Assembly: GCF_030758295.1 (NCBI RefSeq)
Contig: NZ_CP132335.1
Span: forward strand, 3,014,412-3,078,411
Direction of reading: 5' to 3'
DNA length: 64,000 nt
Source: Pararhizobium sp. IMCC21322
Lineage (GTDB): Bacteria > Pseudomonadota > Alphaproteobacteria > Rhizobiales > GCA-2746425
In this document: one piece after another, positions 18,553-26,085 of the stretch
Layout: each line of letters starts with the position of its first letter
How positions within the stretch are numbered: position 1 is the stretch's first letter
The notes under the pieces: model-generated
Seen by the model: the letters and a program-made list of their open reading frames with translations, nothing else
Databases searched by the model: none
Told to the model about the DNA's origin: nothing
Position numbers and translations under genes: made by a program

Positions 18553-19251
18553 TTACAGCACGCCGAATTCGTTGTAGACGTCGATCAGTTTTTTGCCGGC
18601 TTTCAGCGCATTTAGCGTGTTTTTCTCAGCCATCAGTTTCTTGCGGCCGGCTTCCAGAACGTCCATTTCCAGAGCTTTTGGGATGACAATGCAGCCATCA
18701 GCATCGCCAAAAATGATATCGCCCGAGTGAACCAGCACGCCTGCACACTCGACCGGAACATCGGTTTCAACGACTTTACCTCTGCCATTGCTATCTAACG
18801 GCGCAATTCCGCCGGAATAGACCGGCAGCTTCAACTCCCGCACATGCCGGATGTCCCGCACATATCCGTCCATCACGGCACCTGTCGCGCCCCGAATGGT
18901 TGCTGCAGTGCTTAGCAGTCCGCCCCAGGGCGCGATGCGCCCGGATTTTCCGCACGCTGCAACAACGACGTCACCTGGTTTAAGGTCGTCGACGAGAGCT
19001 ATCTCAAGTGCGTAATGGTTCTCGTCCGGGCCAGGTCGCGCATAAACATCCATGTAAAGCATTGTTCTGGCGCGGCCGACCAACACAAGCGTGTCATCAA
19101 GTGGCCGGATGCGTGGTTCCATCGCTTGGGACATGTGCCCCAGCTCGTCGAGCGCATCTGAGACCAGGGCACAGAAGAATGTGTCGCGCATTTCGTCGAC
19201 GACAGGATCAATTGATGGCCCGGAACTGACTTCGGGAAAAATGTTAGTCAT
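18553..19251 (-). CDS. RraA / HMG-aldolase family protein
   Basis: 232 residues of the RraA-like fold, which includes 4-hydroxy-4-methyl-2-oxoglutarate/4-carboxy-4-hydroxy-2-oxoadipate aldolases and oxaloacetate decarboxylases. The loop with GGLLSTAATIRGATGAVMDGYVRD carries the Gly-x-x-(L/M)-(A/S) and G-x-x-x-D-G-x-x-R-D features of catalytic members, with VHSGDIIFGDADGCIVIP following. A catabolic role (retro-aldol or decarboxylation of a keto acid) fits the transporter operon better than RNase E control. It starts 1 base after the stop of the truncated lacI frame. Confidence 0.88.
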   Translation of the reverse strand: MTNIFPEVSSGPSIDPVVDEMRDTFFCALVSDALDELGHMSQAMEPRIRPLDDTLVLVGRARTMLYMDVYARPGPDENHYALEIALVDDLKPGDVVVAACGKSGRIAPWGGLLSTAATIRGATGAVMDGYVRDIRHVRELKLPVYSGGIAPLDSNGRGKVVETDVPVECAGVLVHSGDIIFGDADGCIVIPKALEMDVLEAGRKKLMAEKNTLNALKAGKKLIDVYNEFGVL

Positions 19252-19252
19252 C

Positions 19253-19507
19253 TTATGAGTATCCCTTTATCGTTAAAGTCAGTAGACCCAGAGAGAACAC
19301 ATCTGTCAAGCCCGTGGAAATTTTAACCTGATATTGAACTTTGATGGTCGTTAGGCGGATTGGCCGGTAGCCAAGTTCGTCAACTGCCGCAAGAATCCGT
19401 TTTCGGGTCTCCGAGCCGCCTTCGCCTTCATGATCGTTGAGAATATTCAAGACGGTCATGGCCGTAACCCCACAGGCCTTTGCCAAATCTTTCAGCGTGG
19501 GTTGCAC
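19253..19507 (-). pseudogene. Truncated LacI-family regulator (DNA-binding domain only)
   Basis: 84 codons. Residues 1-52 are a standard LacI headpiece: PTLKDLAKACGVTAMTVLNIL (HTH) through TRKRILAAVDELGYRP and the start of the hinge helix. The ~270-residue effector domain is absent; after RPIRL the frame runs into 30 unrelated residues that end 1 base before rraA and contain a sigma-70-like promoter. No other frame shows the missing domain. GTG is the likely start. It could still bind DNA weakly, but it cannot sense a sugar or dimerise in the normal way. Confidence 0.75.
19281..19309 (-). promoter_or_regulatory. Sigma-70-like promoter before the rraA-ABC operon
   Basis: TTGACA at 19309-19304, a 17-base spacer, and TCTACT at 19286-19281 (4 of 6 to TATAAT). 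Expected start of transcription near 19274, about 23 bases before the rraA-like ATG. It lies inside the tail of the truncated lacI frame. Confidence 0.5.
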
Positions 19508-19672
19508 ACTAATATCGCCGTTACAATTTTACCGAACGGTTTTTGAACATTAGCAGAGCATATTCTGTTCTGTCCTTTAATACACGATCAGTCCAACCTG
19601 CCAGGGCCTCAGGTCGGGCAGAGCCACCTGAGGCCTTTGCAGTTGAATTGGATGTACCCGGGAGACCGAGAA

Positions 19673-20287
19673 ATGCCGAACGATGACACTGCAGATTACT
19701 ACAATGATCTGGAGAACACCCTGAGCCATGCGCACGGTCTGCTACGCGGTGCTGTCGACCAGCCGGCTTCACCGCTTCGAACACCCGTTTTTGCATCGAT
19801 CAAAAGGGATGCACAGGGCACGCTGTCAGCCAGCTCGCGTATGGTCGTCATGCGCGAATTTAACTCAGAGGACCGTCACTTTTCATTCTACACAGATTCG
19901 CGATCTTCAAAGGTTCAGGAGATTGAAAACCATCCGGCAGTCAGTGCAGTGTTCTATGATCCGGAAAACCGCATTCAGCTCCGCTTGTCCGGTCATTGCT
20001 CCATTCATTGCAATGATAATGAAACAGCAAAAACCTGGAGAACCCTGCCTTCACACAACAAAGCTCTCTATGGCACCAACCCGGGTCCGGGAACGCATTT
20101 GGCAGCCGGCGACGATTACGAAACAGGCAGCATCGATGCCTCGCAGCACAGTGAGTTTCACTTCTGCATTCTCAAAGTATTCTATCACCAACTGGAATGG
20201 CTCTATCTGGCGTCCCAAGGGCATCGTCGGGCACAGTATGACTGGCAAACAAACGGAACCCTGACCTCACAATGGGTAGCACCATAG
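19673..20287 (+). CDS. Pyridoxamine 5'-phosphate oxidase-like flavoprotein
   Basis: About 204 residues of the PNPOx-like split-barrel fold: TPVFASIKRDAQGTLSASSRMVVMRE, HFSFYTDSRSSKVQEI and NHPAVSAVFYDP match the FMN-phosphate-binding blocks; the C-terminal EWLYLASQGHRRAQYDW is the Alr4036/PNPOx-like ending. It may be an FMN-dependent oxidoreductase; a true pyridoxine oxidase role is not shown. ATG 19673 follows GGGAGACCGAGAA; ATG 19637 is in frame but less likely. Confidence 0.82.
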   Translation: MPNDDTADYYNDLENTLSHAHGLLRGAVDQPASPLRTPVFASIKRDAQGTLSASSRMVVMREFNSEDRHFSFYTDSRSSKVQEIENHPAVSAVFYDPENRIQLRLSGHCSIHCNDNETAKTWRTLPSHNKALYGTNPGPGTHLAAGDDYETGSIDASQHSEFHFCILKVFYHQLEWLYLASQGHRRAQYDWQTNGTLTSQWVAP

Positions 20288-20352
20288 GTGAATGAAACAG
20301 AGGACCTGTTATCAACTGAAAAAGCAGATATTCATCGGCTTTACGTGAGAAC

Positions 20353-21201
20353 TTATCCTATAATTTTATCAAAGGTTTCAGGATGAGAGCCCCATTCAGC
20401 CCATGATCCATCATACAGCTTATTGTCCTCATGCCCGAGTTCTTCAAGACCAAGGGTCAAAATAGCTGCAGTGACGCCAGACCCACATGTCGTGACAATG
20501 GGGCGAGAGAGATCAAGGCCGGTGTCTTCAAAGGCCCGCCGCAATTCTGATCCTGATCCAAAAAATCCGCTTTCTCCAATAAGCTTTTGAAAGGGAAGGT
20601 TTTTCGCCCGGGGCATATGTCCGCTTTTCAGGCCTTCTCGTGGCTCTGGTGCGCGACCGCTAAACCGGTCGGCACTGCGTGCGTCAACGATTTGCCGATC
20701 GCCATTTTGAACAAAAGTTAAAATGTCTTCTCTGCTGGCGATGTATTTTTCATTCAGCCGGGCCTGATAGCTAGTGGTCATGACATCGGTTTGCTGATCT
20801 TCGATCGGACCATCGGCGCGTTTCCAGGCTGGCATTCCACCGTTCAGGACAGACACTTTCTCATGGCCGAATGCCTTGAACATCCACCAGATACGTGGCG
20901 CAGACATGAAGCCCAGCCCGTCATAAACGACGATGTGGTCCGAATTTGAGATACCCAACCCGCTCACGGCCGCAGCAAACGCATCAGCAGATGGCATCAT
21001 ATGTGGAAGGTCACTGCTCTTGTCGGAATGCCCATCAAGGTCAAAATAGACAGCACCGGGAATATGTCCCGCCTTGTATTCGGCAACAGCATTGCGGCCC
21101 TGTTGTGGCAAATACCACGATCCATCAATGACCTTTACGTCAGCGTCATCCAAATGTTGCAGCAGCCATTGGGCTGACACCAGATTGGTCGAATCCGACA
21201 T
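20353..21201 (-). CDS. sseA: 3-mercaptopyruvate sulfurtransferase
   Basis: Transfers sulfur from 3-mercaptopyruvate to an acceptor. 282 residues with two rhodanese domains; the C-terminal one holds the active-site loop CGSGVTAA (Cys near residue 239), typical of mercaptopyruvate rather than thiosulfate sulfurtransferases, and the CH2A-like HIPGAVYFDLD and MPRAKNLPF blocks. It ends the minus-strand operon cysK-alaX-sseA, starting 4 bases after alaX. The context indicates cysteine metabolism. Confidence 0.95.
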   Translation of the reverse strand: MSDSTNLVSAQWLLQHLDDADVKVIDGSWYLPQQGRNAVAEYKAGHIPGAVYFDLDGHSDKSSDLPHMMPSADAFAAAVSGLGISNSDHIVVYDGLGFMSAPRIWWMFKAFGHEKVSVLNGGMPAWKRADGPIEDQQTDVMTTSYQARLNEKYIASREDILTFVQNGDRQIVDARSADRFSGRAPEPREGLKSGHMPRAKNLPFQKLIGESGFFGSGSELRRAFEDTGLDLSRPIVTTCGSGVTAAILTLGLEELGHEDNKLYDGSWAEWGSHPETFDKIIG

Positions 21202-21205
21202 GATA

Positions 21206-21937
21206 TCAGTCCTCTAGAAGACGAACACGAACCCGCCGGTTCTGCTTACCCTTGTTTTCCACCTTGTAGATTTCCAGTTTGCCGATCTCTGCAGTGGATT
21301 TCACATGAGACCCTCCACAAGGCTGAAGATCCACAGCATCATCAACACCGATGGAAACAAGACGCACCTTACCGCTGCCCATGGGAGGCTTTACCGACAT
21401 GGTGCGTATCAGGTCCGGCTGTGCTTCCAGAGCGCTGTCCTCAATCCACCGGTCGGAGACCGCGTGATCTTCTTCCACCAGTGCATTCAAATGTACGGTA
21501 AGCGCTTCACGATCCGGGTTATCCGGCATATTGAAATCCAGCCGGCTCTCTGTCTCGCCGATTTGCCCACCGGTAACGGGAAAGGGGATGGATGCACACA
21601 TCAAATGCAGCGCCGTATGCATGCGCATCAATTTATGCCGCCGGTCCCAATCAATCTGCACAGCAACCGTATCGCCAATTTGAGGTAGTTGGTCTGCAGA
21701 CGCGGGGACAAGGATTAGCTCATCCTTGTCAGTTCCACAGACTGTCGTTGCTATCTGGATGGTTGAGCCATCCTTCAGTATCATTGTTCCGGTGTCGCCC
21801 GGTTGCCCGCCACTCGTGCCGTAAAACACAGTTTGATCGAGAATGATGCCTCCGCGATCATTCACATCTACAACTGTGGCAGAACATCCCGTCAGATAGG
21901 CATCATCAAGAAACAGTTTTTTGACAGAGTGGCTCAT
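21206..21937 (-). CDS. alaX: Alanyl-tRNA editing protein AlaX
   Basis: Free-standing homologue of the AlaRS editing domain that deacylates mischarged tRNA-Ala (Ser- or Gly-tRNA-Ala). 243 residues: the beta-barrel start with FYGTSGGQPGDTG, the zinc-site HTALH (H-x-x-x-H) near residue 102 and CGGSHVKSTAEIG near the C-terminus. The size fits AlaX-M. Its ATG overlaps the cysK stop by 4 bases, so the two are translationally coupled. Confidence 0.93.
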   Translation of the reverse strand: MSHSVKKLFLDDAYLTGCSATVVDVNDRGGIILDQTVFYGTSGGQPGDTGTMILKDGSTIQIATTVCGTDKDELILVPASADQLPQIGDTVAVQIDWDRRHKLMRMHTALHLMCASIPFPVTGGQIGETESRLDFNMPDNPDREALTVHLNALVEEDHAVSDRWIEDSALEAQPDLIRTMSVKPPMGSGKVRLVSIGVDDAVDLQPCGGSHVKSTAEIGKLEIYKVENKGKQNRRVRVRLLED

Positions 21938-22971
21938 GTTGGAACATCGGCAAACGGAGGAACTATTTCGGATTGTGGTTCAAGCCAGGCTGGAACGGGC
22001 AACTCCTTGGAACGGAGAAATTCAGCGTTGAATAATTTGGATTGATAGCGATTGCCGTAGTCACACAGGATCGTAACGATCGTATGGCCCGGTCCCAGTT
22101 CTTTGGCCAGCCGAACCGCCCCCTCAACATTGATTCCAGAGGAGCCACCAAGCACCAGCCCTTCATGTTCCAGAAGGTGGAAGACATGGTTCAACGCATC
22201 CGTATCAGATATCTGGTAGGCGACATCAATCGGCGCATCCACAAGATTAGCGGTTTCCCGACCCTGGCCAATTCCTTCGGTAATGGAGGAGCCTGTTGCT
22301 CCGAATTCACCTTGCGTATAATATTTGAAGAGAGCCGAGCCGTGCGGATCCGCGAGGCCAATTTTCACATTTGGATTTTTTGCCTTCAACGCCATTCCGA
22401 CACCGGCCAGCGTGCCGCCGGACCCAACAGAGCAAATAAAGCCATCGACTTTTCCATCGGTCTGACGCCAAATTTCCGGACCTGTTGTCTCAATATGGGC
22501 CTGGCGATTGGCCACATTGTCAAACTGGTTGGCCCACACAGCCCCGTTTGGGTCAGTCGCTGCGATTTGTTCAGCCAAACGCGCAGACAGTTTTACGTAA
22601 TTATTCGGGTTTTTATACGGCACTGCTGGGACTTCAACCAATTGCGCTCCCATGAGTCGCAGGGCATCTTTCTTTTCCTGCGACTGGGTTTCAGGAATGA
22701 CGATTACCGATTTGAAACCCATGGCGTTGGCCACCATGGAAATCCCGATACCGGTGTTACCGGCCGTGCCTTCTACAACAGTTCCACCCGGTTTTAACGC
22801 ACCGCTTGCAACGGCATCCCTGATGATAAACAGAGCCGCTCTATCTTTCACAGATTGGCCAGGGTTTAGAAACTCAGCCTTTCCAAGGATTTCACACCCT
22901 GTTTCGTCTGATACCTTGTTGAGGCGAATAAGGGGCGTATTGCCGATGGCTTCCAGAATATCTTTAAACAC
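21934..22971 (-). CDS. cysK: Cysteine synthase A (O-acetylserine sulfhydrylase)
   Basis: Makes cysteine from O-acetylserine and sulfide. 345 residues, a longer variant common in alphaproteobacteria. PLP lysine in NPGQSVKDRAAL (about residue 43), the substrate loop GTAGNTGIG, and the phosphate-binding GSGGTLAG are all present; HVFHLLEHEGLVLGGSSGINV closes the active site. First gene of the operon with alaX and sseA. Divergent from the chrR-like gene over 255 bases. Confidence 0.95.
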   Translation of the reverse strand: MFKDILEAIGNTPLIRLNKVSDETGCEILGKAEFLNPGQSVKDRAALFIIRDAVASGALKPGGTVVEGTAGNTGIGISMVANAMGFKSVIVIPETQSQEKKDALRLMGAQLVEVPAVPYKNPNNYVKLSARLAEQIAATDPNGAVWANQFDNVANRQAHIETTGPEIWRQTDGKVDGFICSVGSGGTLAGVGMALKAKNPNVKIGLADPHGSALFKYYTQGEFGATGSSITEGIGQGRETANLVDAPIDVAYQISDTDALNHVFHLLEHEGLVLGGSSGINVEGAVRLAKELGPGHTIVTILCDYGNRYQSKLFNAEFLRSKELPVPAWLEPQSEIVPPFADVPT

Positions 22972-23116
22972 GAGCGAATTCTTCTATAATGAGTTGGTCA
23001 TCTTTATATCGCTCTTTTGCCGTAGCGGGACAATGGCGAGAACAGGAAGCATGTGCTGTTTTTTCGAAAATTATTGGAATACAAATTTCTTCATTCATAA
23101 TGAGCTTCTGCCAGTG

Positions 23117-23146
23117 TGATCCACTCTTGCAAAAGCATCGTAACAC
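23117..23146 (+). promoter_or_regulatory. ECF (RpoE/ECF11-type) promoter before the chrR-like gene
   Basis: TGATCC at 23117-23122, exactly 18 bases, then TAACAC at 23141. This is the arrangement of the Rhodobacter sphaeroides RpoE promoters (TGATCC-N18-TA). The chrR-like start codon lies about 80 bases downstream. The same element with the same spacing occurs before phrB. Confidence 0.7.
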
Positions 23147-23229
23147 AATTGAGAAAAGTATATGTGCGTGGTCTAATTGGCAGTAGAATTGATTACCACC
23201 ACCACAGGTAGATTTGGGATTGACTAGTG

Positions 23230-23874
23230 ATGCTTGAACAAGCCGACGCCATTGACGCATTGATGGCGGAATTCGTTTCCGGAACATTGCCAACGCCGCT
23301 TCAGGTGTTGCTTGCGTCGCATTTGGAGATGAGCAGATCAAACAGCGAATGGGTTTCTAACCTCGAAGCTTTGGCGGGCCTCGAGCTGGCTGACATTGAG
23401 CCGGTTGCTTTGTCTGATCGAGACGCAATGCTGGCGCGTATTTTGTCCTCAAATAGCGGGTCGGAAAGCACTAGTGAAGTCACGACAGAAGATGAAACAC
23501 CGGAATCATTGCGTCATTTTATTGGATCAACCGTTTCGGACATCCCCTGGAAGCGAAACCGCTTTGCCAGCATTGATGAGGTAAAGCTGGGCGAGTTTGA
23601 CGGCTGCAAGGCAACCTTGTTTCGGCTACCGGCCGGGCAGGGCGTTCCGCACCATACACATGAAGGCACTGAAATAACCCTGGTGTTGAAGGGAGCGTTT
23701 AGTGATGGCACTGGCCACTACAAAAAAGGTGAGATTTCCATCGCTGATGGAACAGTAGATCACAGGCCAGTTGCCGATCAGGACGAGGATTGCATTTGCT
23801 TTGCGGTCACAGACGCGCCGCTTCGACTGACAGGGCCATTGGGACGCTTCATAGCGCCTTTCATACGCATCTAG
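23230..23874 (+). CDS. ChrR-like cupin anti-sigma protein with altered zinc site
   Basis: About 214 residues: a short helical N-terminal anti-sigma-like domain and a C-terminal cupin (GVPHHTHEGTEITLVLKGAF, then HRPVAD) of the ChrR family, which in Rhodobacter restrains RpoE until singlet oxygen appears. In the N-terminal domain the ChrR zinc ligands His6/His31/Cys35/Cys38 align with Asp/His/Ser/Asn (ASHLEMSRSN), so three of four are lost. The cupin metal residues are kept. No sigma factor gene is adjacent. GTG 23227 or ATG 23230 could start it. The SDR gene follows by about 48 bases. Confidence 0.82.
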   Translation: MLEQADAIDALMAEFVSGTLPTPLQVLLASHLEMSRSNSEWVSNLEALAGLELADIEPVALSDRDAMLARILSSNSGSESTSEVTTEDETPESLRHFIGSTVSDIPWKRNRFASIDEVKLGEFDGCKATLFRLPAGQGVPHHTHEGTEITLVLKGAFSDGTGHYKKGEISIADGTVDHRPVADQDEDCICFAVTDAPLRLTGPLGRFIAPFIRI

Positions 23875-23921
23875 CCCATTTCAAGCCCAACTCTACTGCA
23901 CCTCTCGCTACAAAGGGCATC

Positions 23922-24713
23922 ATGCCGCAATATATCGCTAAACCATCTGATGGTATCGCCTGGATTACCGGAGCCAGCAGTGGTCTTGGATACCATGTCG
24001 CAAAAAATCTGGCCGCTGCCGGATGGACGGTTGCAGCCACCGCACGGGGTGCTGATGATCTCGAGGCGTTGGCTTCTGAGTGCGCGTCACTGTCGGGGCA
24101 GGTGGTTCCAATGCCCGGAGATGTGACTGATCAGGAGGCAATGTCGAAGATTGCTTCTGAGCTCATCTCCAACCATGGCGGCATTGCATTGCTCATTCTC
24201 AACGCAGGCATTTATCTGCCATTGAGAGCCAGTGAGTTGAAATTGTCTGACTTCGACAAAACAATCGCCGTAAATCTGAATGGTGTCACCAATTGTCTTG
24301 TTCCATGTCTTGATCACATGCGTCAGGCGAAGCGTGGCCAGATTGCCATTGTGTCATCGGTTGCCGGTTATGGCGGATTGCCCACATCAGCGGCCTATGG
24401 GGCGACCAAGGCAGGCCTGACAAACATGGCCGAAAGCCTGAAGTTTGACCTTGATCTGTTGAACATCCACATCCAGGTCGTACATCCCGGATTTATCGAT
24501 ACTCCCGCGACGGAAACAAACCCGTTCCCGATGCCATTTTTAATGGAGGTGGAGGACGCGGCAGACCGGCTTGTCGATGGATTGGGGTCGAAAGGGTTTG
24601 AAATCACATTTCCCAGACGCTTTACCTGGGGTCTCAAACTGATCAATCTTTTGCCATACCCAGTGTATTTCTGGTTGGTAAACCGGGCCACTGGCTGGGG
24701 AAAAAAGGGCTGA
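23922..24713 (+). CDS. Short-chain dehydrogenase/reductase
   Basis: About 263 residues of the classical SDR fold: cofactor loop TGASSGLG near residue 16, NAGIYLP, catalytic Ser in VSSVAGYGG, and the Tyr/Lys pair in YGATKAG. C-terminal hydrophobic segment LINLLPYPVYFWLV suggests membrane association, as in lipid-acting SDRs. ATG 23922 begins the family-typical sequence. It lies 48 bases after the chrR-like gene and probably shares its ECF promoter. Substrate unknown; SDR genes are also part of the Rhodobacter RpoE regulon. Confidence 0.9.
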   Translation: MPQYIAKPSDGIAWITGASSGLGYHVAKNLAAAGWTVAATARGADDLEALASECASLSGQVVPMPGDVTDQEAMSKIASELISNHGGIALLILNAGIYLPLRASELKLSDFDKTIAVNLNGVTNCLVPCLDHMRQAKRGQIAIVSSVAGYGGLPTSAAYGATKAGLTNMAESLKFDLDLLNIHIQVVHPGFIDTPATETNPFPMPFLMEVEDAADRLVDGLGSKGFEITFPRRFTWGLKLINLLPYPVYFWLVNRATGWGKKG

Positions 24714-24762
24714 AGCCACAATGGCCTAAGCCCAGCAAATGGAGCTGTTCCACCGCAACAAT

Positions 24763-26082
24763 TCATCTGGCCTCGATTTTCCGCCTCAGTTCAAACTGAC
24801 GCGCTTCATCCAGCGGGAAATTCCACATCAGGCCTATTGCCAGTGCCTTCAGTAGCACAGGCAGGCCGCCATAGAGCAAAGCCAGCGTTAACAATGCAGA
24901 AGATGTATTGTCCGACTGCGCATCAAAGCCGACCCATGACAGCAACGGAAAGGCCAACCCGACACCCAGGGCGAGGGAGGCCTTCGTCGCCAGACCCCAG
25001 AATGCGAAGTAGAAACCGCTGCGTTGTTCCCCGGTCTCTGCTGTATCTATGTCAATCACGTCGGCCTGTATGGACGCAGGCAAGGTCAGATCTGCCCCAA
25101 GGGTCAGCCCGGTGAGAACGCAGATGATCGCGAACCACCATACATCGCCATCCCCCAGCAGCAGCACCAGCAGAAACACCGGGAGGGCCAGAATCATTGC
25201 GATACACCAGGTTCGGTGTTTCCCCAATTTTTTCGAAACCTTCAACCAGATCGGCACACCGGCAATACCGCACAGAAAATACAGGATGAGCAGTGGTCCT
25301 TGCACAGCTGACGCATTCAGGACGTTTCCGACAAATAGCAAAAAAAGCGTTGCTGGAAGTCCATTCGCCAAGCCATTGACAAAAAAAGATAAAAGCAACC
25401 GCATGAAGACTGTATTTGTGCGCAGAAACCGCATCCCCTCGACAAAACCGATGCTCTGGCGCGTGTGCTCCTTTGGCTCAGGAACCCGCCAGACAGTCAA
25501 AGCGGCAGCAAGGGGCAGACCCAGGCAAACGAAAACGGCAAGAGAGAACAGGCCGCTTGCGTCTATGTCCTGAGAGCCTGAAGCCAGTATTGGCAGACTG
25601 ATGGCAATCAGCGTTCCGAAGACAACCAGCCCCTCACGCATACCGCTCAATCGTGAGCGCATCTGATAATCACCGCTCAATTCCGCACCCCAGGCAGCAT
25701 AGGGCAACTGGACCATACTCCAGCCAATTGAAAGAAGAAGGCCCCACATCGCAAGATAGAAGATTGATGGGCTATCGCCTGGAACAAAAATCATCCAGGT
25801 GCCAAGAATGGTCAGTGGCACACCTGCAAGAAACCAGCTTCGCCGTCGTCCGAATGAAGGCCGGATACGGTCACTCATCCAGCCGATCAAGGGGTCATTA
25901 ACGGCATCGAAAAGTCTGATTGCGGACAGCACAATGCCAACAAGGGCCAGATCAAGCCCCAGAGCCTTGGTGTAATAGGTCGGAACGAAAATGAAAAAGG
26001 GAAGCGTCAGGACGGAAATCGGAATCGCCGGAAGCCCGTAGACAAGAATCTGGCTCCAACGCAAGCCCTGCGTGCCTGACAC
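24763..26082 (-). CDS. MFS transporter, GPH (MelB-like) family
   Basis: 439 residues with about 12 membrane spans. GPH-type signature in the loop between spans 2 and 3: NDPLIGWMSDRIRPSFGRRRSW. The family usually couples sugar uptake to cations, but members linked to fatty-acid methyltransferase clusters may carry other compounds. It starts 3 bases after the cfa-like stop, so it is the last gene of the phrB operon. The substrate cannot be inferred from sequence. Confidence 0.9.
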   Translation of the reverse strand: MSGTQGLRWSQILVYGLPAIPISVLTLPFFIFVPTYYTKALGLDLALVGIVLSAIRLFDAVNDPLIGWMSDRIRPSFGRRRSWFLAGVPLTILGTWMIFVPGDSPSIFYLAMWGLLLSIGWSMVQLPYAAWGAELSGDYQMRSRLSGMREGLVVFGTLIAISLPILASGSQDIDASGLFSLAVFVCLGLPLAAALTVWRVPEPKEHTRQSIGFVEGMRFLRTNTVFMRLLLSFFVNGLANGLPATLFLLFVGNVLNASAVQGPLLILYFLCGIAGVPIWLKVSKKLGKHRTWCIAMILALPVFLLVLLLGDGDVWWFAIICVLTGLTLGADLTLPASIQADVIDIDTAETGEQRSGFYFAFWGLATKASLALGVGLAFPLLSWVGFDAQSDNTSSALLTLALLYGGLPVLLKALAIGLMWNFPLDEARQFELRRKIEAR

Positions 26083-26085
26083 CCG

